NCBI GenBank assembly: GCA_022457155.1
Contig: JAJGOT010000033.1
Span: forward strand, 386,001-450,000
DNA: 64,000 nucleotides
Source of the DNA: Cladopsammia gracilis
Lineage: Eukaryota; Cnidaria; Anthozoa; Scleractinia; Dendrophylliidae
Direction of reading: 5' to 3'
In this document: positions 1-12,473 of the stretch, one piece after another
How positions within the stretch are numbered: position 1 is the stretch's first letter
How the letters are laid out: the number at the start of each line of letters is the position of its first letter
The notes under the pieces: model-generated
The model's database searches: none
What the model saw: only the letters and a program-made list of their open reading frames with translations
What the model was told of the DNA's origin: nothing
Translations under genes and position numbers: made by a program

Positions 1-149
1 GGTCGAGAGAGAAAAATCATTTGCAATTACAGTAGTGTACCATAATAATAATAATAATAAATTATTATACTAACAGTCAACAAATCACACAGTGATAAAT
101 TATGACAACAACAACAAGAACAACAACAGAAAGAATACCAACAGTAATA
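1..149. repeat. simple repeats (ATA)n and (AAC)n
   Basis: Short AT-rich run with an ATA-type microsatellite near 45-60 and AAC-rich triplets near 102-130. It lies upstream of the recognised SMU1 exons and is presumably intronic to that gene. Confidence 0.7.
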
Positions 150-660
150 CAGTTGAACCCCGCTAATTCGAACTAGGCTAATTCGAATTCCCCGCTAATT
201 CGAACTCAAAACCCATTTCCCTTGGATTTGTCCTTGTTTTTTTCAGTCATTTACTATCGGCTAATTCGAATTCCCCGCTAATTCGAACTATTTTCCGTTT
301 CCCTTGGCCTTAAATCAACCCTTTTAATTCGAACTCTAATTACAAAATTGACTGACAAACATCAGACAGCGCCAGAACACAGCTGGAAGCACACTTAACG
401 TGTACATGCCCGCCACAGAGGTGGCTCTTGATAATAATTGACCTGTTTTTTGTTGCGTTTTGTTTGTTATGTTTTGTTAAAGTAAAAAAATACGATTTTT
501 TGCACAATTATATAAAATGCTTTACATTTAACCAATAAATAATGAAATAAAAAATGTCTAAGGTACTATTGTGTTAATTATTAATGATTATTTTGATATT
601 TAATTCGAACTCGGCTAATTCGAACCCCCGCTAATAATTCCAATTAGCGGGGTTCAACTG
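150..660. mobile_element. Tigger/pogo-like MITE with TA target duplication
   Basis: Begins CAGTTGAACCCCGCTAATTC and ends with its inverted complement (ATTAGCGGGGTTCAACTG), flanked on both sides by TA (148-149 and 661-662). The interior repeats the phrase GCTAATTCGAAC several times near both ends and is otherwise AT-rich, with no transposase. The TA duplication and CAGT-type termini are known features of pogo/Tigger Tc1-mariner elements; family assignment is inference. Confidence 0.85.
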
Positions 661-1827
661 TAATAACAAATACTTATTTTTTTTATTTACAAATAATGTG
701 TACATATTTGTATTTGGAACCATAAATTTATATGTGAGTCAGTGACATACTTTTCATTGGTAATTGTGGGCAATTATAAATGTACACTGTACATTTGACA
801 GTTATGCATGTAGTGCGAAAGCGAGCGCAATATTGCCAGATACTTTGCCAACGAGGCCATAGGCCGAGTGGGTTAAAATCAGGCGATGTTGTGCAAGCTT
901 GAGCACTATAACTCTTTTATAATATTCAACACATTGATAACAAATCACAGTTTCGAGAAAATTTCATTGAGATGTTCGACCTTTTATTAAGTAAAAAGGC
1001 TCACTAAAATATTTTACCTCATGCCCTTTTTTTTCAAAACAAGCAGTAGATGAAAATTTTTCCAAGCTAAACTGATTAATTTATTCTACAAAAATTGAGA
1101 GTTTTATACAAAGAACTTTCATCTGCGTAAAGAATGGGACAGACTACACTAATTAAAACACAGTAAAATGGCATAGACTTAAAAAGTTCAATTCAGAATC
1201 AAAACAAATTGAACAAACACACAGCCATCTACACAAAAGTGGCAAAAAGTCTGAGAGAACTGCAGCGAGGACCGTAGTATGTCTTACAAAAATTCACAGC
1301 TAAAGGACACAACAATAAACCAAAATGCTGAAAATATTGTTATTTGTAGTTGATATGGCTTTTTAGTCCCTTCCATCAGTATCCAAATTTTCAAACATCG
1401 AAGTCAAGCTGAATCGATCGCTGTTGTTTACAAACTTGCTCTTTTTAATTCATTTAGCCGTAATGATGAGATCAACTTCAGTCCGCTTAAAACAAAGATC
1501 AGAAACTTTTCTAAGGAAGTTTCTAATCTATATCTTCATATTCTTGAGGTGATTACTATTAGGCATTTTCCGGAAAATTGTGTTCCTTCATTATTTTTAC
1601 TCCATGTCGAGTGGTTGAAATTTTGAACCAGCTTTGTCAGCGTTCATTCAGCTTTGCCAAGATACACTGCGACACAATGCAAAAATTTTGCACCTTTGTC
1701 CAATCATGTGATCATTTTTTCCTTTGTTTTCCCTGATTTATCTAAAAGTTCACTCATTTTTTCTCTCAAACATACATATTTGTATGCACATGTAAGTTGT
1801 CAACAAGTTGATGTTGTGTCTTTTCAG
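661..1827. other. probable SMU1 intron, no further exon recognised
   Basis: Non-coding AT-rich sequence. The preceding SMU1 exon should encode the blade before the IVRSF strand and end in phase 0, but no such exon was found here, so the intron extends beyond the left edge of the window. It ends in a TTTTCAG acceptor at 1821-1827. Confidence 0.6.
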
Positions 1828-3365
1828 ATTGTCCGCAGCTTCACTAGTGGTAAAAGAGATGGTGGTGACTTTGTCTGCTGTACCCTCTCCCCCAGGGGGG
1901 AATGGATCTACTGTGTAGGGGAGGACATGGTCATGTACTGTTTCAGTACCATGACAGGAAAACTGGAACAATCCTTACAGGCATGTACTACTGTTTTTTT
2001 CTTGAATCGTTGTTACATGTACACTAGGCAATGTTTTTAACAACTAATGTGTCCCAATGGCTGAAATTGTGTAAAGGTGTTCTGTACTTTGTACAGGACT
2101 GATTCTTGTAACTTGTCTTGCTCTTGATGGAGAGTAGACCACAGCTTGATTAACCCTTCCACTCCCAGAGTCAATTATGAAGACATGTAGCCAGTTCTAA
2201 CTTTTGAGTCTTATGGTGTGACCATTCAAATGAAACCTCTTCAGCAGTACTTTTGCGTGGTTCCATTTGTGTTTCCGTATTCTACAAAAGCAACCCACCA
2301 AGTGCTTGGTTTGCTCAGTTGGTAGAGTGCCAGTCTGTAGAGTGGGAGGTTGTATGGGGTTTGAATCCCAGCCAGACCAACACTCGGGGTCTTAAAATAA
2401 CTGAGAACGAAGGTACCACCTTTGCTATGACATTTACAACTGATTCGACTTTCATGTGGCTCGGATGAGCACATAGAAATGGCAGTCCCATCTCTGATGG
2501 GGATGTATATGCAGTTCTCTGTATACTTACAATAATATTACTTGTGTTGCAAAAAGATTGCAAGAGACAGGGTGTATAAAACATTGCCAAATGCAACACC
2601 TAAACCATATTTATTTTGACCAAGGAATCGAGTCTGCTTGCAAGGGCACAATATTAATGGTTGGTTTCTATCCTGCAAAATAATTATTTGCTAACTTTCT
2701 TGGGTGGGCAAATAGTGAAATACTGTATTTCCTTGTTTAGCCATCCCTTGATTAATCCCCCCCCCCCCCCCACCTCCTCGAATATTCACTGCCTTTTGGA
2801 GTGAAAAAATTAATAATCGCCCCACTATTTTTTGAGGAAATAATGGTATGTACATACATGTATATATATGTTGCAGTTAATTTTTTATTTCAGGTAATTT
2901 TTGTTTTTCCTTTGTTTCAAATTCATTAGCATATATTACCATACCCAAAAACAATGGAAAAATAAAAATTAGCTGAGATTAAAAATCAACTACAACATAT
3001 ACGTGAACTTAAAAGCAATATGAATATTTCATATTATCTGGCAGTTTTCTTTGACAGTGTAGAAGTGTCAAAGCAAGTGGTTATATTACATGTATGTTGG
3101 GCAGTCACCTTTAAGTCCCTGTTTTTTAATGTCTATCATGCCTTGCTATAATGCTATTGACTTGTGACTGCACTTGTGACAAATAGGCTACACTTGTCAT
3201 AGCCTGCTTGTGACTTACTGATAATAATATTATAGAAAATTGAGTTTTTTTGTCCTTTAACTTTAGGTTCATGACAAGGATGTGATAGGCATTGAACATC
3301 ACCCACACAACAATCTGATCTCAACATACAGTGAAGATGGACAGCTTAAACTTTGGCAGCCATAG
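1828..3365 (+). CDS. SMU1: SMU1 WD40 splicing factor, C-terminal two exons (partial)
   Basis: Two exons, 1828-1980 and 3267-3365, encode the conserved C-terminal WD40 blades of SMU1, a spliceosome-associated protein that works with RED/IK in B-complex activation in the nucleus. Exon one encodes [18 protein letters not shown] and then [13 protein letters not shown]; exon two encodes [16 protein letters not shown] and ends [14 protein letters not shown] followed by TAG, which matches the animal SMU1 carboxy terminus closely. The junction is phase 0 (LEQSLQ then VHDKDV). The acceptor is TTTAG, but the donor reads CAG/GCATGT, so the intron appears to be GC-AG; shifting to the nearby GT breaks the frame. 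Upstream exons lie outside the window. A tRNA-derived SINE sits in the intron. Confidence 0.93.
2304..2560 (+). mobile_element. tRNA-derived SINE in SMU1 intron
   Basis: A pol III A box (TTGCTCAGTTGGTAGAGTG, 2311-2329) is followed 28 bases later by a B box (GGTTTGAATCCC, 2358-2369), the spacing of a tRNA head. A non-tRNA body rich in GTACCACCTTTG-like sequence follows. It is read as a SINE rather than a tRNA gene because flanking sequence does not close an acceptor stem. The 3' end is approximate. Confidence 0.7.
2754..2775. repeat. poly-C tract
   Basis: Uninterrupted run of more than ten C residues inside the SMU1 intron. Similar C/G tracts recur at 25318, 47310 and 49363. Confidence 0.85.
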
Positions 3366-3789
3366 CTGTTTTTACAAGAGCATTAACCTAGGACAAGAGC
3401 AGGCGTGTGAATATTTATGGTATTTTGGAGGCTCTCAGTGTGTGAACTCTGTTGAAATGCTTGTCGACTCTTATCCTGGTTGAAATTTTATGAACAGTTA
3501 ATATAAAAAATATGCTGTTCAACAGAGTCTATGAAAAACCACATGTTAAAAGGTTCCATCTTCTTAAAACATTACCATAAGTATTTGCATGCCCACATAC
3601 AGTGTATTACTCTTATTCCAGGCCTTTGTGAAGTACATGTAGTCTGCAGGACACACATGACCTTGTACAAGAAGTGCTCAAGAAATCACAAACCACAGTG
3701 CTATGTGGCTGTTAAAACCGATAGGTACCAGAGGACATTGAAGTATATCATTTTTGGGAATTTTGAACTTGTTTTCTTAAGGCTTTGTA

Positions 3790-3795
3790 AATAAA
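3790..3795 (+). promoter_or_regulatory. candidate SMU1 polyadenylation signal
   Basis: AATAAA about 425 bases after the SMU1 stop codon, in AT-rich 3' sequence. A second AATAAA lies at about 4273-4278. Confidence 0.5.
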
Positions 3796-6083
3796 TAAGT
3801 GGACTTTTTAAAACCTTTATCAGTTGTAGCTTGTGTAATACTAAATAGTTGCTGTAGTAGTGCTCAAGGCAGCAAAAATATTGTTTTGATATTGCTACCG
3901 TATGTTTATAGTACTGCTTACAACGTTGAACCCCCTGGGTTCCAGAGACTTTTCTCGCACGCTCATGCTACTTAAGATGTTTCGGTTAGCTCGACTTGTC
4001 ATGAAAGGGTGCAGTGAGAGATTACCTTTGGTACCTAAGGTGAATTTTACAGAGACTCGTCTCAAATTAGGAAATCATTGGGTTTGTTTGTCATAATCTA
4101 TTCAAAACTTGTTGCTGTGAATTCCTTGTACATGTACAAATACCGGTCAGATGTACTGTAAGTTGACAGTCCCTCGCAACTCGATCCTCAATACTCTACT
4201 GTACATGTTTAAACACGGGCCATTGAATTTCCAGGGAAACTGTGGTTGTTCTTTCTTGTAATTTTGGTGGAAAATAAAACTCAACAGCCTAGACCTACAT
4301 GTATGCATTATGTTCCATAAAAAAATGTGGGCACCTGTGCCTGGTAATAGGTTGCATGTTGGTCATGCCATGAATTCATGTCATTCATCATTTTGGGCAG
4401 GAAAGGAACACCTGGTTATTGGATTGAAAACTGGACTGTTTTACATTTATATCACAAACTTTCAATAGACTAGAATCTATTGTTTTAAAAGTATTGTGAT
4501 TATAAAAATGGTATAAAGTTAAAATATACTTTTGTACAAATATTATGAACAATCCCTCCTACAAAACAAACTACAAATAATAATGCTAAAGTTGTACTTT
4601 ATTATTTTATGTAAAAAAAAAAAAATTAATGCTTTCACAAAGTTAACACAAAACACCTTAATACTTTCAAAGCATTTCTGAGCCTTAAATACTGCAAAAG
4701 GTTGTGGTCCAAACAGTGCTAAACAACAACCCATTGGTAAATGCAGGCACTGGCTTGTTTATCAACTTGCATACCCTTAGGGAATCGAACAGTGCCAAGT
4801 GGTGATCAATTGAGTGTTGTAGAATTACTAATTACTCCAGCCAATCCGTCTGTCAATCAAGGTATCAACTGGAAAATACTTGTTAATGATATCTGCAGTG
4901 GGTAAGATACTGATTTGATTTATTATGTTAAAGCCAGTCAGAATACATGTCTAATGACCTCCACTTCACAAAAAAAAGAAACAACAAAATTGCAATATTT
5001 CATTGGGATACCAACCATTATTTTCATTTTGCAAAACACACAGTAGTCAAAAAGAAAGTGAAAGTATTATTTAGAAAAAAAGACAGCCTATTTAAACATA
5101 TAACATGAACAAAATTCAATGCCTTTGAGGCAGAGTTTACTACAATAACGATACTTGTTTATTTTACTGTCATATTTTATGACTATCTTTAGTAGCAATG
5201 TGCACTGCACACAGCTGCCCTTTACAACAACTTAAGTGTACACTGTACTGTATGCTAACAAATGTAGCATATTCAAAGCATCCCCTACTGGGGGAGCTCT
5301 TGGTATTATTTATTTAGGGGTGGAAATTAGCACTTGCCCTGGCAAGTGTCAAATCTTGAGTGAGTACAAATTTTGTACACATTTTTTGGCACACCTCTGA
5401 AAGTATCTTGCCCAAATTACGTTTCCAACCCAGTTAAGGCGGGGAATCTACAAGTTAGAATAAAATACCTGATCAAAAGTGCTGACCTAAATTCTCTTCA
5501 GGACATTCAAAGGGAAATAACTATAATTATAACAGTAAAGAGAATTGGGTTGTTGATCTTGTGGGTCAGCTATAAATTGACAAGACTATACATTACATTG
5601 TCTCGTTACTAAGCTGTTTAAAAAACAACTTCACATGTCAAATGTTAAAAAGAAAGTGTCCTGGATGCAAAAACTAGTAAATTCAGCCTCGGGAACCCTT
5701 TTGTTGTTTAACAGGGAATCTTTGCTGACCTGAGGATTGTTTATGTTTTGCCTCCTCACCATAAATCAAACAATAAGCTACTAAGAACAAAAATGGACTC
5801 CATAAACTAAAAGAACACATCACACTTAGCAATCAATGAAAACATTAGTCAGATATAAACTTTTATGTTAAATATTCTCAGACAAACTTCCTCAAAGAAT
5901 GTATGGCTACACAACCATACATCCTTTGTAAAATTCTGATATTGTTAATAGTCCATTTCCTGAAAAATAATGCAATTATAATTTAATAATGCTCAAAGAT
6001 TATTAAGTTTGCCAAGCTCTTGATTTATGGAGTTCATTTACTTGTGGTTATGCTGAGGGGGTCAAAACATAAATATCTTTCTG
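3796..6083. other. convergent intergenic region and 3' UTRs
   Basis: Lies between SMU1 (+) and CD225 gene A (-), which converge here. A short fragment near 3935-3970 (CCCCTGGGTTCCAGAG then TTTTCTCGC) belongs to a repeat family also seen near 15745, 28705 and 36430. TTTATT at about 5309 could be the gene A polyadenylation signal on the minus strand. No further coding sequence was recognised. Confidence 0.55.
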
Positions 6084-9000
6084 TTAGTTCACAGCCATAC
6101 TAACTGCAACGCGGATGATGACGAAAACGACAATAATAGTGACCCCAATGCCAATCGACATGTTAGATAACCTCCTGGTTTCCATGCTCAGCTGATTGGC
6201 TATCAACATGTCTCCACGGTTAATGGCATGTCGAGTCTAAAACAAGAAATGTTCAATCAATATACATGTAACTTGCCTTGTTTACACATGGGTATATTCT
6301 GTAACAACTTCACGCTGCCAGGCTTGGCACTTTGTTGTGCTGGTGAATCTGGTGTGTGTTTATAAAATATTGTTATCCCTAAAGCTATGCCAGTGGAGGT
6401 ACATGTGCCCCTGTTAGGTCCCACCATGTTGGATTGCCCAAGGGTGTGAGTCTGAGAGGCCTGACAAAGGACAGCCCCTGGTCCTAAACGTTTGGGGTTT
6501 GGCATGGGGCTAATCACTCCACCCTGCAAAAATTCTGTTAAGTAATGGTCCTAGTAAGAACAAGGCAACCTAATGGCAAGGAATGCAGAAAGGCGTTAAT
6601 TGTGATATTGTTGAAACCGTCCACCTCATTGGCCAAAACATGAAAATCTACCATCACTTAGCCAGGTAGTGCATTTATTTCTCTCTAGTTTTCTAATGGG
6701 TTCCCTTTTAGTGAAAACTATTCTGAGTTGTAATGCAACCAAACTTCTATGTAAAATTAGAAGCCTTTCTTGGCCATTGTTTTGGAGTTTCACAATTGGA
6801 TGAAATCTTGTAGCACAAAAGAAACATCACTTTAAAATAAAGTTCCAGTAAATTTTAATTAAAAAACATGTCCATAGGTTGATGTATTCTCAGGAAGAAA
6901 AACCTAAACAATCTTTTGAGGGGAAAGTGAAATGCCGTGGAACAATAGAGCATTGCCTAGTTCTAACACGCATTGTTAATTATATAAATGGTTTAATATC
7001 TCGGAAATAGATCTAGATGATGACTTTATCACGTGGGAGGTGAGTGGCAGGTATGGGCCGTAGCTGAAATGAACTCGTACATGGCAAATAACTTTACAGA
7101 CAGTTTATAAATTAGTTTTGGTCTATTTTTTGTTAACGTTTAGCTTGTGCAAAATTTTCAAACATCAAGCATTATTACCTCATTGGATTTCAGAATGGCA
7201 CAAATTCCAACTGGCCAGAAGCAGAACAAACAGGCAAACCAAGCCAGGGCACAGTAGTCAGGGGGGGCTATTTGTGGTGCCAAAATAACACTGGGTCCTC
7301 CCTGCTGTGGAGACAAGCAAAAAGCAATCTTAATTTGAAGCAAAGAATGGTAACAAAGATACGGGGTACTATATTGTTGATGGTTCAAGTTATTCAAGAC
7401 AGATTATCATTCTGTCTTAGATGATGCAGAGTCCTCAGTCCTTTTTCATTTTTCATTTATTAATATTTGCCACACAATCATTACAAAAGAAACACATTTT
7501 AAGAAGTGGCAAGGAGGCCTAACAGAAACCCTGAGACTTAAGTTATTTATGTATTAATTTAATGTAAACTGTAGGCTCTATCCTTAAACCTTCCTAACTG
7601 CTGAAAGTCCAGAACATGTTTTGTAAATAACATGAAACCTTCTGTTACAAATCTTAACAAAAATTCTTCAGTCTGCAAAATGTTGAAAAGCCTTAAGTTT
7701 GTTGATAAACAAGACGCTGTGGGAGCATATACTTGGGCGTCGTTGTATTAGGTGTATTGGAATGAAAATATCTTGGAAAATCTTCATGCACGTCAGTTTC
7801 CGGTTTGATAAAGTCTTGGATGTCGTTGACTGTTGGTGCACATTTGTAAAGTGGAACACGTGAAGACTTACGTGATGTACGGGTGCAAGGATTATATTTA
7901 ACGCTTGTAGAATTTGGAAAAGCTTACTGCGCCTTTCAATAACATGCGGAATTTGAAATTCAAATTTCCACCAACAGTTGCGTTATTCCCTGCCGTCAAT
8001 CATAATTAATACGAAAGCCAGAGGACCATGTAAAAAAAGAAACAAACAAAATGGATCGAAATCTACCAATCATAATGCACGGATGTGACCTTTTGACCTC
8101 ATTGAAGTGAAGATCTGTTTCCTTAGAGGTAAGCTAAGATGATTGACGGCAGTGTAAAACGCAACTGTTGGTGGAAATTTGAATTTCAAATTCCGCATGT
8201 TATTGAAAGGCGCAGTAAACTGCAAGGAAAAAGAGAATTCATGGCAGCGCATATTCTGTATTCAGGTTTCAAATTACCCTTTTGACATATGCAAATCCTG
8301 ACAACTACAACAAACTTAAAAAGGCTAAATTTGTTTTCTGTTTTCCTTTCCCCGCTTTATGACATCGATTATTATATTTAGTTTCATTCAAGATTTATCT
8401 TCACAATTGGTAAACATGAAGTTCAGAAAGAATTTTAAACATGAATTTTGCATGACGCTGGCACTTGGGGCCCTTGTTTACATAAAGTGATCTATTTTGG
8501 TTTCGTTCGCTTTCTGACTGAAAACTCACTCCACTCGAAATTTTTCCATAGCCGTTCACAGCCAGCCGTTCGAAATTTTTGTTCTGTTTCGGCCGTTCAC
8601 TGCAAGCCGTTCAAAATAATTGTTCAGGCATTCAAATGAAATTCGATCTGTTGGCAGATCTCGCAGTGCCTAGCACGTGATCAAAATCTGCCATGAAGAA
8701 ATTGTTCTTTCTTGTTGCACCTAGCCTGCGTAGCTGGCCTTTTTTTTGTTGGCGCGCGCCATAATTCGCGAGCGGCGAAGCCGTGAGAAACCGCCTGCCC
8801 GGTTTCGTGGGCTACTCAAAAAGCCCACGAAACCGAGCAGGCGGTTTCTCGCGGCCTAGCCGCTCCGCGCGTGAATTCAGCATCACGCGCAAAAAAAAAA
8901 CCGCCAGCCATGCAGGCTATGTTGCACCTTTCTCGATATGTAGTGCGAAAATTATTTTATTGTTATATCTAGAAGAACTAGTCGTTTAAAACTGTATTTT

Positions 9001-10870
9001 TGTAATGGACGATTTTATATAAGTGACGATTTGTCCGCCCGTTTTAGCGCACGGATGGGAAATTGTCATAAATCGGACCGTTCCATTCTAAAGAGTCTTA
9101 AGATGTACATGTACCTTTGAGAATTCATAACTCGAATAATATTCCATCGATTCAATTGAATTAAAGACTGAATAACGGCTAAAGAGTAAGCGATCAAGAT
9201 ATCAGAATTTATCTGCCACTAGAATTTAATTTTCGCCGGCGAGCATATCAAGAAAGTGTTGAAGCTAGCGGAGACGCCAGCTGACCAGTATTCTTCTCCT
9301 CGTTACGCTTGACTGAGTTTGACGCACGCGCATTAGAGCCCAATTGCAAATTCGTGCACTACCAAACTGCATTATATAACTTGGGCTCTCCGCCCAAGTA
9401 ATTAATAACTTGCACTGACTCACCACGACTGTGACACTGGTATGTTGTGATGTCACTGGTGCACCATAACCTTGGTAACCTGGCTGAGCTGGGTAACCAG
9501 GCTGTCCATGGTAAACAGGCTGTGCAGGGTAACCAGGCTGTCCTTGGTAACCAGGCTGTCCTTGGTAACCAGGCTGTGCAGGGTAACCTGGGGGATAATG
9601 GTAAGGCTGTTGCCCGGGGTAACCAGGCTGAGGGGGGTAGGTTGACTTGTTATGTGGCATTCCTCCCTGCACTGGGGCCTCAGTCACTGGTGGCTGTTGC
9701 CACCCATATCCCTGACCAGGAGGGGGGTACTGAGGTGGTGCAGCTGGATCCCCAGGACCAGGGTAGGCTGGGGGTGCATATGGGGGAGGCTTATCATCTA
9801 TGGAACAATAAAAAGATACAAATGAATAAAACACAAGTAGGTGTCATTAAGTTCAACAAAGTAAGTTTAAATATAAACCATGTTTTCACTGTATAAATAA
9901 AGGGTTCAAAATAAACTTTTTCCTAAAGGAGCCAACTGACGACTAACCTAAAAATTTGGTCACCAGATTGTAGGGTTTGGTTGCCAAAGTGTTTTTTTTT
10001 TGTTTACTCCAAAATTTCCATTCTACAGTAAAAACACAAAATCGACTTTTCTTTGCCTACCATATAACAAAGCTGTTTCATTTAACAGAGTATACATGCA
10101 GCTATTAACTCTTGCAGGACCCAGCAAAAAAGTGTCAAAATGGACATTTTTTATTTATTTTCTCAAAAGGTATTTACAATTGTGTGGAAAGCTACAGTAT
10201 ATCTCATATGAGTGGGTAAAAAATAACTTCCAAAAAAATTTTTTTTGGAAAATATATACCATAATGTTCCATTCAATTAGCATAAATTAGCATAACTATT
10301 CCACAATTGCCTATAAATTTGGACAATTTAAGCATATTAGTTCAAACTGATGTGTCATTCAAGAAAAAAGTTGAAAGCAAAAAGTTTCCTTGTTATTAAT
10401 AGAGCACCAGGGTCTTCCCAGAGTAAATCCATGCAGAGGAATCTACTTACTGCAAATAAAATTTTTGTGCATGTAGTTTGACCTAATAGAGCGTATGCAC
10501 TCACGTGGCAAGCAGCTATGCAAATTTATTGGAACAAAAGAAAGTGTTAACATAAGAAAAGCGTTCAAATCCCACAGGATTGTTTTGGTACACCAACATG
10601 GCCGCCGTTCTATTGTTTTGGTACACCAATATGGCCGCCGTGACGTCATGTGCATACGCTCTATTAATCATGCAAACACAATACGTGATAAGAAAAGATC
10701 TCGCATCGTATCCTGATTTTGGTTTCCTTGGCACAAAAACCATTTTTATCAACCAGACATCTTTCCAAAAGTTAGCCAAGACATTTATTCGAAGCAATAA
10801 CCAGATTTCAAAGGTAAACACGTCTAAATATCATGATTACCTTTTGAGTTACCTTACAGTCAGACCGCAT
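6084..10870 (-). CDS. proline-rich CD225/dispanin membrane protein A
   Basis: Minus-strand exons: 10858-10870 (start MRSD, inferred), 9424-9797, 7179-7304 and 6084-6236, giving about 221 residues. Exon 2 encodes a Pro/Tyr/Gly/Gln-rich tail starting YDKPPPYAPPAYPG (a PPxY WW-ligand motif) with GYPAQPGYQG-type repeats. Exon 3 encodes PPDYCALAWFACLFCFWPVG, the first CD225 hydrophobic segment with several juxtamembrane Cys, the usual palmitoylation sites of the family. Exon 4 encodes a GD-x8-QLSMETRR loop and a second membrane helix (SIGIGVTIIVVFVIIRVAVS). Phases are 1-0-0, the same as gene B. Exon 2 and exon 3 splice sites are clear; exon 3 has a CAGCAG tandem acceptor. The 13-base first exon rests on phase, a GTAAGG donor and the plausible YDKPPPY junction only. 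Dispanins are two-segment membrane proteins; the function here is unknown. Confidence 0.85.
7926..8216. mobile_element. palindromic MITE, about 75-bp arms
   Basis: Left arm starts ACTGCGCCTTTCAATAACAT and the right arm is its near-perfect inverse ending ATGTTATTGAAAGGCGCAGT, each about 75 bases long (to GATTGACGGCA). The loop of about 135 bases has no coding potential. Flanks TT/AA suggest a short TA-type duplication. It sits in intron 2 of CD225 gene A. Confidence 0.85.
8722..8919. mobile_element. foldback MITE with 9-bp target duplication (Mutator-like)
   Basis: The termini TAGCCTGCGTAGCTGGC and GCCAGCCATGCAGGCTA are inverted, and the 9-bp repeat TGTTGCACC flanks both sides (8713-8721, 8920-8928). 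The centre is a 43-bp inverted repeat with four mismatches and an 8-base loop (8771-8813 against 8822-8864). Nine-base duplications are typical of Mutator-like elements; the family call is inference. Confidence 0.85.
9478..9625 (-). repeat. coding minisatellite in CD225 gene A
   Basis: Imperfect tandem units of about 18-21 bases that encode the alternating GYPAQP / GYQGQP repeats of the proline-rich N-terminal tail. Confidence 0.8.
10487..10663 (+). mobile_element. 177-bp MITE, copy 1 (identical copy at 59958)
   Basis: Inverted termini TAGAGCGTATGCA and TGCATACGCTCTA. The interior carries two tandem copies of a phrase with ACACCAA(C/T)ATGGCCGCCGT and a GACGTCA site. By direct reading its reverse complement matches 59958-60134 at every base. 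Located in intron 1 of CD225 gene A. Confidence 0.9.
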
Positions 10871-12473
10871 TATTTACACAAGACCGCGTGTTAAAACACC
10901 GCTCCACTTTCAAAGTCAATAACATTGATTTCCTCGCTAGAACTGATCAATTTCAGATTCTTTATTGCTTGAAATTTATCCATGTTTGGATTGACACAGG
11001 AGGATCTTAACTGTTTCACCGCTTTGGCTCGCTTCGCATAAATGTGACTGTTTTTTTTTTTTGTAAACAACTTCATGTAGTCAAATGGCAGCTATCCAGC
11101 TCAAACTTGCTCAGTGATTGGCTTAGACTGTTGTCACGCTACCCTCCAAATTTTTTTTTTTGGGATGGGGGGAGATTGAAAATAACGCAAATTTTTCCGA
11201 AGTTTTTCGTCATCGTTCCTGAAGGAACAAGAATTATTTATAGGGCACGTCTTGAAGGAGAGACTCAGAAAAGCTGTGTAATAATAGTGGAGTGCTGTGT
11301 CTCAGAGAGCTTGTTTGTCAACAGTCTTGCGAAGTCTTCGGTTCCTTTTCTCTTACATTATGTACATTTTGCTTGGAACTGTGTTAGACTCTTGTTAAGC
11401 TACGTGAACTAGACATATGAGGGCCCTCCTCCATACTCTGATTTAACTAAATGTACAACACAACTATTTGTTCTTTGTTGATACGTAACGACTTTGAATG
11501 CCAGATTAAGCATTTGTTTGTTAGCTAGTGCACCCATGATACCTACTGGGAGAAACTGCTGAAACAATACATGTACATACAGGTACATGTGTTTCACTAC
11601 ATGTACCTGTTCACAGGAGCCTTAAGTTTTCTCCAAAAATAAAATCCATTTATTAGACTTAAAAATGCCGAGGGGACGAAAGGTTAGTCGTCTCCTGGAG
11701 TCCTGGCGACCCGAGGTTCGAAATTATGGTCGCCAACACTCAATTTTTGGTCGCATTGGCGACCGGTCAGTTGCAATTTCGGACCCTGAAATAGCACTGC
11801 GTTATTAAGAGTGTTAAAAATTAAAATAATTATTCACATTTGCGTTAGTTTTGAAATGTCCTGAAGTGATTATGTCACAAAAACCAAATTTGTAAAATTA
11901 TGGGATTTAAAGAGATATTTGGAAAGAGCATGATGACAAATGCCTGCTTGCCAAAAATCAGCATGTTATTGCAATTTGGGAGCAAGATATGAGGACGTTT
12001 TATGCACTTATTGACTGAGTTGGAGGGCCGGATGGGAAAATATTTGGCTCAAGGTCATGGTGTACGGACCAAGCGCAGCGGAAACACTGGCATGGCTATA
12101 TAAAGCCAGGTATACTGTAAAATATTACATTCACTGACAACATACCATCATATTGTGGGTTTTCTGCCATATTTTCTTAGGCTGCACTGGACGAAATGTC
12201 AGAACCTGTTAATGGCGTAAGGTGTGTTAAATACACTGACTGTATACTAAACAGCATAAACATGATCATAACTAAAGGTATTAATAAAAACACCAAAGGG
12301 ACCAAGGAAGGTGTCCATATCAATGACATAATTTAAAATGTTTTATTGTTATTAAAGTGCCAGTTTGATCAAATTTGCAAAGGTTTCAAATCCTATCAAG
12401 GGAAAATTTTTTTTTTGGCTGTACAATGTACGTTTTGCATTTGCATGGCTGCCATTACATTAACACATTCCTA
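10871..12473. other. intergenic, no gene recognised
   Basis: AT-rich sequence upstream of CD225 gene A. GTCGCCA/TTGGTCGC phrases at 11700-11770 resemble a repeat near 9935-9990. No exon with supporting splice sites was seen, and no obvious TATA box for gene A. Confidence 0.5.

Noticed and set aside
2304..2376. Functional tRNA gene
   Set aside because: A and B boxes are good, but no closed acceptor stem is seen and a SINE body follows; the same reasoning applies to 29325-29390, 29590-29665, 43995-44065, 44415-44480 and 57790-57860.
9447..9896. 149-codon plus-strand frame
   Set aside because: Antisense shadow of the repetitive proline-rich exon of CD225 gene A.
10443..10655. Alternative first exon of CD225 gene A (MHKNFIC with GTAAGT donor)
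   Set aside because: Phase would fit, but the encoded peptide is unlike dispanin N-termini; the exon at 10858-10870 gives a more natural YDKPPPY junction.
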